Origin: Melieria omissa
Lineage: Eukaryota > Arthropoda > Insecta > Diptera > Ulidiidae
Assembly (NCBI GenBank): GCA_963971225.1
Contig: OZ020267.1
Span: 91,377,648-91,441,647, forward strand
Reading direction: 5' to 3'
DNA: 64,000 nt
Both the position numbers and the translations under genes were made by a program. Below the pieces are notes generated by a model. It had not been told where the DNA came from, did not search any database, and saw nothing but the letters and a program-made list of their open reading frames with translations. Positions 19,992 to 32,254 of this stretch are shown piece by piece; within the stretch, counting starts at the first letter, position 1, and each line of letters begins with the position of its first letter.

Positions 19992-21181
19992 TTAAGCGTG
20001 TATGGATCAGAGAATTCTGCACCGTTACGGCGAATGAACGCTAGCAAGGAGTAGGCTTTAGGTATGATGTAATTCAAGTGGGGTACAAAGCTGAATTTAG
20101 AATCAAAAATTACCCCAAGGTCTTTAACTTCCATATTCGACCAAGCGGGGGAATACGAAGTATTTATAGGATTGGTTGACTTCGAGAAAGTGGCAAAGTG
20201 ACACTTTGAAACAGTAAGTTGGAGTTGGTTTTTAACACACCAACGAACGATTGAGTTTATATCCAACTGTAAATTAGAAACGTCCGAAAAATCCTTAACT
20301 TTAGTGTAAAGTTTTAAGTCATCGGCAAACAAAAGGCACTGAGAATTTCTGACGGCGTATGAAATATCATTGATAAAAAGAATGAACAACAGTGGACCAA
20401 GGATACTGCCTTGTGGTACACCAGAAGTTGCTACAAATGGTCGAGAGTGGACATTTTCAATACTAACAAAACTTTCTCTATTTTTAAGATAGGATATAAA
20501 CCATTATAGCATACTAGAGTAAAACCCCAGATTTGATAATTTTTTGATCAAAACCGCGTGCGACACCTTATCAAACGCTTTCGAAAAGTCGGTGTAAATC
20601 GCATCAACTTGATATCCTTCCTGAAAGGCAGATATGCAATACTCGGAAAACAGTGTAAGGTTTGTTATAGTTGAACGACCCGCGACAAACCCGTGCTGAG
20701 ATGGCGAGATTAAGCGTTTTACTACAAAAGATATTTTGGAGTTGACAGTGCACTCAAAGAGTTTACTAGTCGTCGTTAGCTTCGTTATTGGTCTGTAATT
20801 CGCAACATTGTTTTTTTTTCTAGATTTAAAGATGGGGGTTATAAATGACTTCTTCCAGGCATCTATGAAAATCCCAGACTCAAGGGACTTATTAAATATT
20901 ACCTGCAGCGGCTTAGCAACTGCGTTGCAGCATTTTTTAAGAAGAAACGAGGAAATCCCGTCAAGATCCGGTTTCTTCGTTAAAACACGATATACGATAT
21001 AAAACACGAATGACAATAATTAAGACAATGGACAACACAAACGGCCGGAGCCGGTGGAAAGTGGGAAGTGGAACATGCCTACACAGGGAAACTGGAAGGG
21101 AGAGGATTGGAGTTGTGCAGGGTCCACAGATCATTGGAATGACACATTTGAACATGGCGGCCCGCGTTGCCTCTGACAACA

Positions 21182-21710
21182 TTAATGCCGGAGCTGCTCA
21201 CTGAGCCGGCCCAATGCCTCCAGAGCCTGCTCGATGAGGGCGCGGGTTCCGACGCGCGGCTCGGGGGTTCCGTCGGTGGAGGCCTCGTCCTCGCTGAATG
21301 CGATCAGCTGCCGTTGGTCTGCTGCCTCGGCTGCGGAACGGCTGGTTCGTGGTTGGGGCTGTCGGCGGTGGCGTGTAAGCCGATCCGCAAGGGTGGAGCG
21401 CTGCACAGAGCGCTGTGCTGGAGCGGGCTGCTGCCGCAGACGTTGCGGCCCTGGTCGCTGCTGCTGCGGCTGGCCTCTCGCTGAAGTGCAGCATGTGTGG
21501 TGCGCTCGGCCGCACTTGCTGCAGCGAGCGGTGGAGTTGCACCGGTTGGTGGGGTGGGACCGCGCCAGGCAGTTAGTGCAGTAGCCCTGGGCGCGGGCCA
21601 CCTGCTGTCGCTGCTGCGGTGCCATCGCCAGGAAGGCCCGGCAATATCGTATGCCGTGGAGGTGGTGGCACAGCCGACATTGCTGGACGACCTGCTGCTT
21701 CCTAGTTGCC
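21182..21710 (-). CDS. Zinc-knuckle ORF downstream of Bel pol (unit 2, open)
   Basis: Open from the splice acceptor (AG at 21712-21711) to the stop at 21182, about 176 codons. The C-terminal 55 residues lost in unit 1 read RTSRSAAEAADQRQL..., an acidic segment, then a leucine-rich end (LIEQALEALGRLSEQLRH) that could form an amphipathic helix. The C-x2-C-x(n)-H-C spacing resembles retroviral nucleocapsid knuckles; a second nucleic-acid-binding protein is my inference. It is not an envelope protein: no signal peptide or membrane segment is visible. Confidence 0.65.
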
Positions 21711-21810
21711 CTGCAAAACACAAGAAAAGTCTATCACTAAAGGATAATAGTGATTGGGTAGAGTATGAGCAAGTGTATGTGAGAAAGCAGGGCCATGAGT
21801 CGAATGAGTT

Positions 21811-24800
21811 TTAAGACGCTATTAAGGGGCATAGCTTGACAACTGACCTTGTCAAGATGCCAGAGTCGGTACGGATATCCACGACACGTACGTGATTGTC
21901 GGGACCGCGATGTATTTTATGAATACGGCCGAGCCGCCATTCATTGGGAGGAAGCAGATCGTCTTTAATGACGACCATTTCATCTTCTACCACCTCTCTT
22001 TGCGGATGCTTCCACTTATATCGTTTGTGGAGATCCTTGAGGTATTCATCCTTCCATCGTCGGGCAAATTGATGATGGAGGACTTTGAGTTGTTCCCATC
22101 AGCTTATTAGGGATAGCTCGGAGCACTCGGGTTCGGGGGGTGCGGCGATAGGAGCGCCTCGGAGAAAGTGGCCAGGGGTCAGAGACACTAAATCGCTAGG
22201 GTCCTGCGATTGAGGAGAGAGCGGACGTGAATTGAGCGTCCCTTCAATTCTAGTAAGAAGAGTCGTAAACTCTTCGTATGTGAATCTATGAGAGCCGGCT
22301 ACCTTCTTAAGGTGGGTCTTGAAGCTTTTGACCGCCGACTCCCATAGTCCTCCCATGTGAGGAGCATGTGGGGAAATGAATTGCCACTCGACGCCCTGAG
22401 GACCGTATCGGTCGAGAATATCTTGGGCGATTTCTCTCGAGAATTTGGCAAAGTCTCTGGCCATGGCACGTTGAGCACCGACGAACGTTTTGCCGTTGTC
22501 GGTCATGATTTTGAACGGTAGCCCTCGTCGACCAATAAATCGGGCGAATGCTGAACGCTTCGGTCGTAAGATCCGAACAGAGTTCCAAGTGAACGGCTTT
22601 CGTGGAGAAGCACATGAACACTGCAACATAACCTTTGAGGTAGGTTGAGCTACGGAGCATGGAAGCTTTGTTCTGGAATGGACCAGCAAATTCGATTCCG
22701 GTTGTGGCGAATGGGATTATAAGTGTGCATCGTTCGTGGGGGGAGAGCGCTGCCATGACTTGTGTTCGCAGATTTTGTTTGTGGATGACACACGTTTTGC
22801 ATTGAAAAATTCACTTTTTGATTTGCGGCTTTTGGCGGGGAATGTAATATTTCTGCCGAACCATACGGAGCATGAGTCGTTGGTCCGCATGCAGTAATAG
22901 CTTGTGAAGGAAGCGAAGAAGTAAACTGCAGTAGCGGGACTCTGGGGGAAGAACAATGGGGTGTCGTTCATTATACGACAATCCCGCATTGGCGAGTCTG
23001 CAATTGACTCGCATCACCTTCTGTTTTTCTAAGAAGGGATTGAGTACCAAGAGAGAACTTTTCTTGGATATGGGAAGCGAATGAGAGAGCGCTTGTCGTT
23101 CCTGGGGATAATGGGAACTTTGCGCGAGAGTTATAAGGCGATTCTTAACAAATGCCAACTCTGCTTCGGACAACAGTGTTCCGTGTATGGTATAGTGTTG
23201 GCGACGGGAGGAGATGCCGTTATGAATAAAGCGGAACATGTATGCGATTACTCGCAGGGCTCGAGAGAAGCTGGAGAACCGAGCGAGGATGTCGGTCTGC
23301 TCTTCGAGATGGTGGTGGCAGTCGATCGCTCGTTGTTCCGGGATTGGAACTTTACGAGAATGACCCTTTGGCCAAGCATCGGACGCTTGCTGCAACCATT
23401 TGGGGCCATTCCACCACAGAGTGTGATCTTTGAGATCTTGCGGCTTGCATCCGCGCGTTCCTAAGTCCGCGGGATTTTCAGCGCTTGGGACATGTCGCCA
23501 GGGAGCGTTGTGCCCACTTTGACTTATTTCGGTCTTGCGGTTGGCAACATAGGTTTTCCATGTGCAAGGTGGTTTTTCCAACCAAGCAAGGACAATTTCA
23601 GAATCGGTCCATAAATGGATTTCCGATTTGTCGAACCCGAGGTGAGAGCGGAGGGATTTGATGAGCTGGGAGAGTAACACTGCTCCGCAAAGCTCTAAGC
23701 GAGGTAAGCTTATTGTCTGGAGAGGTGCAACTCTTGTTTTTGCAACAAGGAGATGTGGCGAGAGGTTGTCACCATTCGTGCTAATACGTATGTATAGAGC
23801 TGCACAGTATGCCTTTTCGGAGGCATCGCAAAATCCATGGATCTGAACATTTCGATTGGGGGCGTAGTGAACCCAGCGGGGGATTTCGATAAGTTCTATG
23901 GCAGGCAAATTCTCAATGAATTGCTGCCATTTGATAAGTGATCCTGGCTTTATGCACTCATCCCACTCAGTGCCTTCAAACCAAAGCTCTTGAAGAAGCT
24001 TTTTGGCAAGAATCATTATAGGCGAAAGCCATCCTGCGGGATCGAAAAGTTTGGCAACGGAGGAGAGAATTTGCCGTTTTGTTAATGAGTTTGCAGGAGT
24101 AGTGGGAGAGATTGAGTATTAAAATGAGTCCAATAGGGCATTCCAATGGATACCAAGAGTCTTAGTGGAACTCGTTGAATCGAACTTGAGGAATTCCGAG
24201 TCGAAAAGGTCGTCTTCGGGAATTTCCTCTAAGAGTTTCGCGTGATTAGCCGTTATCTTTTTAAGAGGGAATCCCCCGGAGTTGAGAGTGGCTATCACTT
24301 GAGAGAGAGCTTCCTTAGTGGTGGGAAGATCATGACCTCCGGAAAGAATGTCGTCGACATACGTTTCCTCGAGTAGTATTTTTGCCGCTAACGGGTTGGA
24401 TGGCTGAGAGTCGTAGGCCAATTGATGGAGCGTTCTGATGGCCAAATATGGCGCACAGTTAACCCCAAATGTCACCGTTTTCAATCTGAAGTCTTGAATA
24501 GGAGATTCCGGGGATTTGCGAAAGCGTATTCGCTGGAATTCCTGGTGATCAGTATGGACCCGAATTTGCCTATCTATCTTCTGGACATCGCCATTGAAGA
24601 CAAAGCGGTAAAGGCGCCATCGGAGAATGAGAGCTGTGAGGTCATTTTGAAGAGTGGGGCCAGTATGCAGAACGTCGTTAAGTGACTGACCAGAACTTGA
24701 GGACTTTGAGGCATTGAAAACTACTCGGACTTTGGTAGTCTTCTTTTCGGGGCGGATGACTGCGTGATGAGGCAAATAGTATGAAAAGTATTTGCCATTC

Positions 24801-25904
24801 TGGATTATCTCACGGGGATTTGTGAGTTCCATATGGTCAAGGGTGATATATTCCTCTAAGACGTCATCGTAGATGGTCTTGAGGTTTCCCTTTCGGGAGA
24901 GATTTCGCTCCATGCTAACGTATTGCTGGAGGGCGTTGGGGCGGGAATTGCCTAACGCTATCGAGTATGGAAAGTCTGCCTTAAAGGGGAGTTTAACAGT
25001 ATATCTACCATCCGATCCACGGGTTGTGGTCTTCTGGTATAACTCTTCGCAATAAGTGTCATCCGAGGAGACAGGTGTCGGGAGTTTGACTTCTTCCTGC
25101 TCCCAGAATTGCCTGAGTTGTGAACTAAGTTCCTCATTGGAGATTTCTGCTACGTATGTCGAATAAGATGACACCGTATGGGGTACTGGCCCGCTGAGTA
25201 TCCAACCGAAAATGGTGTTTTGGGCTAATAAACTGCCACACACATTTCGTCGGATACCTTCAAGTAAGATCTGGGGGAATCAGATCACTGCCAATAACAA
25301 AGTCTATCTGCGCTGACTCGAAGGGACTTGGGTCAGCGAGATTTAGCGTGGCAAATTCTTGCCAATTGGGATGGCTAATTGTGAATGGGGGTAGCAATTT
25401 TGTCAATTGGGGGAGTACTATTGCTTGCACATTGAGGGTCGTGCTGGAGTTTGGAACTGCTAACGTCAAAAAGCAAATGTGATTGGAATTTTGCACAATT
25501 TTACCGCCCATGCCTGAAATTTCGAAGTGTGATCTTTAAATAGGCTATTTAAGGCGTTTTTGCACCTTCGAGGAAATGAAGGTGCGTTGCGAGCCTTGGT
25601 CGATCAACGCTCTAACCTTGAACAATTCTCCTAAGTGGGCAATAGACACCAGTGCCGTAGGCAGAAGAGATTGGGTGCCATTATTGGAATGGAGGGCTTG
25701 TACTTGAGGCGTACTTAGCCTTGAAGATGGGCCGGTTTGCGCATCTGAAGTGGGGGAATGAGTTGTGGAGTTATTGTTCGGTTGTGGATGAGCTGTTGCG
25801 ACCTGAGAAGTGGTCGTCTGAGACCTATTCAGAGGCTGCGGGGCTTGGGATTTATTGTTGGGGGAAATGAAGCAGGGAATGATGCTTCCTTTGGCAGTAA
25901 ACAC
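21811..25904 (-). pseudogene. Bel pol: protease, RT, RNase H, integrase (unit 2)
   Basis: Same lesions as unit 1: two stops in protease (~25540), frameshift near 25274, stops at 24119 and 22811, frameshift near 22559, stop at 22099. Valine codon at 23730. Confidence 0.9.
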
Positions 25905-26532
25905 ATGTAAAACTGCTTGTGCAATCCTTTATGGTGTGAGTCGTGGCAAGACAGTTTTCACATAAGTTGTGCTCTTTGACGTATTTCAATCGGCTCTGAG
26001 GGCTGAGCTTCTTGAAACTCTGACAAGTTCGAATAGGGTGATTTGCGTTGCAGAGTTTGCACGCGAAGTCTTTTTTCACCTCAGTGTGGAAGTGCTGAGA
26101 TCTGTTTGGAGGCCGATTTTGAGGAGTATGGAAATTTGAGGTTTGTGGTTTTGGCTTAGCGGGACGAATGCTATTGAGCCGTTCCACCACCTCGTACCTG
26201 CAGGTCAGGAACTCGTCCATTTGCGACCAAAGAGGCAGGTCCTTACGAGATGTAAGGGATTGTTCCCAGAGAGCCAATGTCTCTTCGGGTAATTTCGTAC
26301 AACAAATATATACGAGCAGCGGATCCCAGTTGTCGGTGTCCACGGCCTGGGACCTAAGTACCGACAGACAATTATTGATTGTGCTTTGAATCCGCTGCAG
26401 CGCTTCGCTATTTTTGGAAGTAGCCGGAATGATATTTAATAGGGATCGTATTTGGTTGTCAACTAATATGCGCCTGTTTTCGTAGCGGGATTTCAGGGCT
26501 TCCCATGCGAGTCCGAAGTTTTCATCGCTTAA
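25852..26532 (-). pseudogene. Bel Gag C-terminal half (unit 2)
   Basis: Copy of 15408-16088, with the same zinc knuckles and the same +1 frame change to protease. Confidence 0.87.
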
Positions 26533-27242
26533 GGGTCATTCTCATGTGAAATTTTGTAAAAATCAACTTTTTTTTTAACATATTTGGAATGTATCATCCT
26601 TGAAGAAGGTGCTGTCAAAATTTTATTGGAAAATTTCAAGTATTTCGGCTTCTACAGACATTTATATCACGTGCGGTCAAGGATTCTAGCGGTTAGTCAA
26701 AACTTTAAACGTGTTTTTCTCGGAACGCCTTTTTTTGAAATGGCGGGGATGATTTAAAAAAAACCATTCATCCGATCTCTGCGATTTTGTCACGTCATTC
26801 TACATACTGTTAGCTATCGCCCCTAGTAAATTCACTCCGATATGTTAAAAATTTCATATTTTTTTTAATTGATAAAATCTTCAAAAACAACCATTTTTTA
26901 CTGTTCTAATTTCAAATGCCTGCCATTTTGTGAGATTCTTATGAAAAAATTCAAATTTACTACGGGCGAGAGGTACGTTCATACTGATTAAGAATTTCTT
27001 TGAAATTTGTGTTTCAGATAATCCTGTGACTCAAAACAATCCCCGCCAGCTGACCATGGCGCGGCAGAAGCCGTGTCTTTAATCGAAAAAAAGTGTTTAA
27101 AAAATTAAAAATAAAAAATTTTTGTACCATAACAATGAATAAATTAAAGTGATATATCTTTTTTTGATAATTCCTCGTATTCACAAAGGAAATAATTTCT
27201 GAAGAATGCCCATTTTTCCTGTCCGCGCATGAGAATGACCCC
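26533..27242. mobile_element. TTAA MITE c in Bel gag (unit 2)
   Basis: Copy of 16089-16798 at the same place in gag. Confidence 0.85.
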
Positions 27243-27246
27243 TTAA

Positions 27247-27542
27247 GGCATATTGTTTTACAATTGCACCGGCTTTGCCTTGGTGATACAATTTTTGAAC
27301 TGGAGTGAGCTTGGGGTGATTAATGTAAACTGCCGTAAACATGTCCCGGAAGGACGGCCATTGCTCATAGCCCCGAAAAATGTTTCGGTATCGCAAGGTG
27401 GAACTTGTAAACAAATGTTTGGAGTATGTGTTGGTTCTAGGGATCGAACCTGTTCCGTATGCGCAGCGTGCTGTGTGGGTGGAGGCTGGAGCATCTCAAT
27501 GATGTCCGACATTTGAGCCATGCACAACTCGTACTGGTCTGT
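27247..27542 (-). pseudogene. Bel Gag N-terminal part, cut at the unit 2/3 junction
   Basis: As in unit 1; the chimeric ORF at this junction is 27437-27631. Confidence 0.8.
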
Positions 27543-27683
27543 AACTCCACTTTCCCGCCAGCAGTCGGCAAATTCCAGGCAGCCAGCTCCTTCTTCAGCT
27601 GGTCCACCTTCAGCAGCTCGAGTTTAACCATGTCCGTGCTATTATAATTTTCAATTTTCCACAATCCCACTTCTGACACCAAA

Positions 27684-28111
27684 TGTTACGAATACTACGT
27701 CTAGTGGGCTGTTACGTATCACTGGATTGTGTAATTTGAAAATAAAACACAGTCAGTTTCTTAAACGCAGACAATAAAATAAACCAACAGTCACTTTATT
27801 ATTCACAGTTTACACTTTACTGTTCGTACACTTAAGTATTTGCTTAATTACTCCGTGTGGCAACTTCACTTTTGCCTTTTATACCTGTCGGGCCATCGCG
27901 CGGACCGTTCTCGCGCATTCCAGAGTGGGCTAAAGGTTTCCATGATGATCGCAACCGTCGTTGCCAGGTTGGACTAAAAGTTATTATCGCGGCCGTCGTT
28001 GCCAAATTGGACTAAAAGTTACTATCGCGGCTGTCATTGCCACATTGAATTATAGCACGGCGCGAAGCGGCAGGGTTGCTTTGCACAGCGACAGACTGTC
28101 TTATCGTTACA
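27684..28111 (-). repeat. gypsy-1 5' LTR (unit 3)
   Basis: Copy of 6796-7223 with A at 28006. It points into the Bel gag fragment of unit 2. Confidence 0.88.
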
Positions 28112-28115
28112 ATAT

Positions 28116-28610
28116 CTTAACGAAACTGTAAAATTATTGGAGAAATACAATAGTTATTATCACAATTGATTAAAATCTACAACATTTTTATACAAATTTC
28201 AATTTTGCTTTCGTACAAATAATGTCATGATGAAAACACAAAACATTCCGGATCAATATCAAGGTAATTTCGTTGTCGTACAAGGTAAAATGCAAACGAC
28301 AAAGTTTCTTGCAGATAATTATTTTAAAATTTGTGTGTTATAGTAAGATCGTGCATCTTCAGAACCCTTAATACGTACTAAATATATGTTTTTATTCATT
28401 TTGATTGTTAATATAAACTCACAACACGATAATTGAATTAAAAGATGTTGAATGTGTTCAGAAAAACTTTTTCGTATTCATTATTAATATCTCTGATGCG
28501 ACTGAGCTGAGTGAAATCATTTAAATTAAATCATAAAAATCACAAACATTTCCTTTCTAAATACATTTCTATATTCACCATCGATAACAAAAATGTCAAC
28601 CCTGTCTTAT
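28116..28610. other. Spacer (unit 3)
   Basis: Copy of 7228-7722; nothing recognised in it. Confidence 0.6.
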
Positions 28611-31598
28611 TGAAGAAAGAGCCTCTGAGCCGTCGGCGGTACGCTTTGAAATGAGAAGACGCGGGGTTGCGTGGTAGGTGCGCTTTATTTAAGATATTTA
28701 TTTATTTATTTGTTTATTAATTTAAGGGGGTCTTCCGCAGTGACGGCTTCAAAAATTCGAAATTTTTTTATTACATTTTCATAATCTCAACGTATTTACA
28801 ATTCAAACTGTGAAAGTATTTTTCCAATATCTCGAAAATTCCGAAAGTTATGGGATGTCAAATTCGGCGCGCCGACCGCGTTAATCTCTGTGCGTATCTG
28901 TAATATCTCAAGTTCTACTAAGCCGATTTGCTTCAAATTTAAACTGAATATTCTACATACATGTCGCTATCGTGCTGTAGTTTTTTCTTAATCGAACATT
29001 TACTTTGAAAAAAAAAACCCTCAAATCACATATATTTTTTAAATTTGCATAACTTTTCTAAATTTCAATATTTTTACTTTTCCGTAGTTCACACGATAGC
29101 TGACGTTACACAGATTCTAAAAAAAATTGTGTTTTTTGTTTTAGACTTCCGAGACAGCTGCAATCAGGTCTACCGTTTTCCTCTGCGCTGGAAACGACTA
29201 AGTTTCAACTCGCTCTGGAAGCCGTAATTTTTGTGTATGGCAACAGTAAAAATTATTTTGTATACATGAAATATGTATAAATATGTGGCAGAAAAATTGA
29301 ATATCTTTTATATTTTCTGAGAAAAAAATTCTTGAAAATCTACCAGAAAAAGGCGCGTCACTACGGAAGACCCCCTTAAGTCTATGAACAGATTGTTCTT
29401 ACAGACACATTACAAACTAAACTTAAAACTAGAGAACATGTTTTAGATTATTTTTAAAAATATCTTTTGAAAGAAACAAGTCTAACTTGAATTTAGAAGA
29501 TACAGTGTTATACACGTTTAAAGCTCTGTATAAAGGGGAGTTTAAAGCATAATTAGCTCGGCAAGTGCTTAAGTAGAATGTGCCTGCCTGTCGTAGCGCT
29601 CTTGAAGGAACATTGAAGTTAATTAATGGCAGCAAAGACGGGCAGTCAACCCTTCCCACCACGATGTCAGAAACGAACATCAGTGCCAAGGTTGTTCTTC
29701 TGTTTTCCAGAGACTTTAGGTCAATTAGCTTGCAACGTGCCTCATAGGATGGTAAAGGATCTGCAAACCTGAGAGACCTCAGAGCGAAGCGAACAAACGA
29801 CTTTTGGATTCCATATGAAAGAACCATATTCTAGCCTAGAACGAACCAGACTTGTATAAAGCGACTTAACCCTTTGCAGCACGGTGGGAAGACGTATATC
29901 CCACCTAGAATACTACCACTTATCTTGAAAAGTTTTTAACAGATTGATACAAAAATTGGTGTCCAGGGGTTTTCGGGGTCGCTGATCACGAATTTATTAT
30001 CAGATTACCAAAATTCAAAATGGCGGATCCAATATGGCGGACCGAATTAGTGAAACTTATTCACATCTGTATGAAAATTGGTATACGGAGGTTTTCGAGG
30101 TTGCTGATCGAATTAGTTACACTTATTCATATCAATATGAAAATTGGTATACGGAGGTTTTCGGTTTTTTCACTAATTCTGTCGGCCATATTGGATCCGC
30201 TATTTTGAATTTCGGTAATCTGATATCAAATTCGTAATCAGCAACCTCGAAAACCTCCGTATACCAATTTTCATACAGATGTGAATAAGTTTCACTAATT
30301 CGGTCCACCATATTGGATCCGCCATTTTGAATTTTGGTAATCTGATAATAAATTCGTGATCAGCGACCCCGAAAACCCCCAGGGCGACTATTTTCATTGA
30401 AAAAAAGTTATCTGAAAAATGTATGCTTCAAAGGGTTAAGCGTGTATGGATCAGAGAATTCTGCACCGTTACGGCGAATGAACGCTAGCAAGGAGTAGGC
30501 TTTAGGTATGATGTAATTCAAGTGGGGTACAAAGCTGAATTTAGAATCAAAAATTACCCCAAGGTCTTTAACTTCCATATTCGACCAAGCGGGGGAATAC
30601 GAAGTATTTATAGGATTGGTTGACTTCGAGAAAGTGGCAAAGTGACACTTTGAAACAGTAAGTTGGAGTTGGTTTTTAACACACCAACGAACGATTGAGT
30701 TTATATCCAACTGTAAATTAGAAACGTCCGAAAAATCCTTAACTTTAGTGTAAAGTTTTAAGTCATCGGCAAACAAAAGGCACTGAGAATTTCTGACGGC
30801 GTATGAAATATCATTGATAAAAAGAATGAACAACAGTGGACCAAGGATACTGCCTTGTGGTACACCAGAAGTTGCTACAAATGGTCGAGAGTGGACATTT
30901 TCAATACTAACAAAACTTTCTCTATTTTTAAGATAGGATATAAACCATTATAGCATACTAGAGTAAAACCCCAGATTTGATAATTTTTTGATCAAAACCG
31001 CGTGCGACACCTTATCAAACGCTTTCGAAAAGTCGGTGTAAATCGCATCAACTTGATATCCTTCCTGAAAGGCAGATATGCAATACTCGGAAAACAGTGT
31101 AAGGTTTGTTATAGTTGAACGACCCGCGACAAACCCGTGCTGAGATGGCGAGATTAAGCGTTTTACTACAAAAGATATTTTGGAGTTGACAGTGCACTCA
31201 AAGAGTTTACTAGTCGTCGTTAGCTTCGTTATTGGTCTGTAATTCGCAACATTGTTTTTTTTTCTAGATTTAAAGATGGGGGTTATAAATGACTTCTTCC
31301 AGGCATCTATGAAAATCCCAGACTCAAGGGACTTATTAAATATTACCTGCAGCGGCTTAGCAACTGCGTTGCAGCATTTTTTAAGAAGAAACGAGGAAAT
31401 CCCGTCAAGATCCGGTTTCTTCGTTAAAACACGATATACGATATAAAACACGAATGACAATAATTAAGACAATGGACAACACAAACGGCCGGAGCCGGTG
31501 GAAAGTGGGAAGTGGAACATGCCTACACAGGGAAACTGGAAGGGAGAGGATTGGAGTTGTGCAGGGTCCACAGATCATTGGAATGACACATTTGAACA
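28611..31598 (-). mobile_element. Bel 3' LTR split by jockey-like element (unit 3)
   Basis: LTR halves 28611-28697 and 31440-31598. Confidence 0.9.
28698..31439 (-). mobile_element. jockey-like element (unit 3)
   Basis: Holds the RT pseudogene (30440-31460), the C-terminal fragment (29429-29863), MITE a (28726-29375) and MITE b (29870-30435). Confidence 0.85.
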
Positions 31599-31625
31599 TG
31601 GCGGCCCGCGTTGCCTCTGACAACA

Positions 31626-32154
31626 TTAATGCCGGAGCTGCTCACTGAGCCGGCCCAATGCCTCCAGAGCCTGCTCGATGAGGGCGCGGGTTCCGACGCG
31701 CGGCTCGGGGGTTCCGTCGGTGGAGGCCTCGTCCTCGCTGAATGCGATCAGCTGCCGTTGGTCTGCTGCCTCGGCTGCGGAACGGCTGGTTCGTGGTTGG
31801 GGCTGTCGGCGGTGGCGTGTAAGCCGATCCGCAAGGGTGGAGCGCTGCACAGAGCGCTGTGCTGGAGCGGGCTGCTGCCGCAGACGTTGCGGCCCTGGTC
31901 GCTGCTGCTGCGGCTGGCCTCTCGCTGAAGTGCAGCATGTGTGGTGCGCTCGGCCGCACTTGCTGCAGCGAGCGGTGGAGTTGCACCGGTTGGTGGGGTG
32001 GGACCGCGCCAGGCAGTTAGTGCAGTAGCCCTGGGCGCGGGCCACCTGCTGTCGCTGCTGCGGTGCCATCGCCAGGAAGGCCCGGCAATATCGTATGCCG
32101 TGGAGGTGGTGGCACAGCCGACATTGCTGGACGACCTGCTGCTTCCTAGTTGCC
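31626..32154 (-). CDS. Zinc-knuckle ORF downstream of Bel pol (unit 3, open)
   Basis: Identical to the unit 2 copy as far as I can read. Because this unit is joined to the true Bel leader, it is the only copy that could be spliced in its native transcript. Acceptor AG at 32156-32155. Confidence 0.65.
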
Positions 32155-32254
32155 CTGCAAAACACAAGAAAAGTCTATCACTAAAGGATAATAGTGATTG
32201 GGTAGAGTATGAGCAAGTGTATGTGAGAAAGCAGGGCCATGAGTCGAATGAGTT

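Larger units (their letters stand above)
18254..20995 (-). mobile_element. jockey-like element (unit 2)
   Basis: Holds the RT pseudogene (19996-21016, stop at about 20504), the C-terminal fragment (18985-19419), MITE a (18282-18931) and MITE b (19426-19991). I saw no difference from unit 1. Confidence 0.85.
18167..21154 (-). mobile_element. Bel 3' LTR split by jockey-like element (unit 2)
   Basis: LTR halves 18167-18253 and 20996-21154; GATAT duplication at 18249-18253 and 20996-21000. Confidence 0.9.
17099..27542. repeat. Tandem unit 2 of 3 (10,444 bp)
   Basis: Second copy. I found no base private to this unit: it agrees with unit 3 at the three unit-1 differences and with unit 1 at the two unit-3 differences. 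It begins right after CTGT (17095-17098), the only bases shared by the two breakpoint sequences. Confidence 0.97.
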
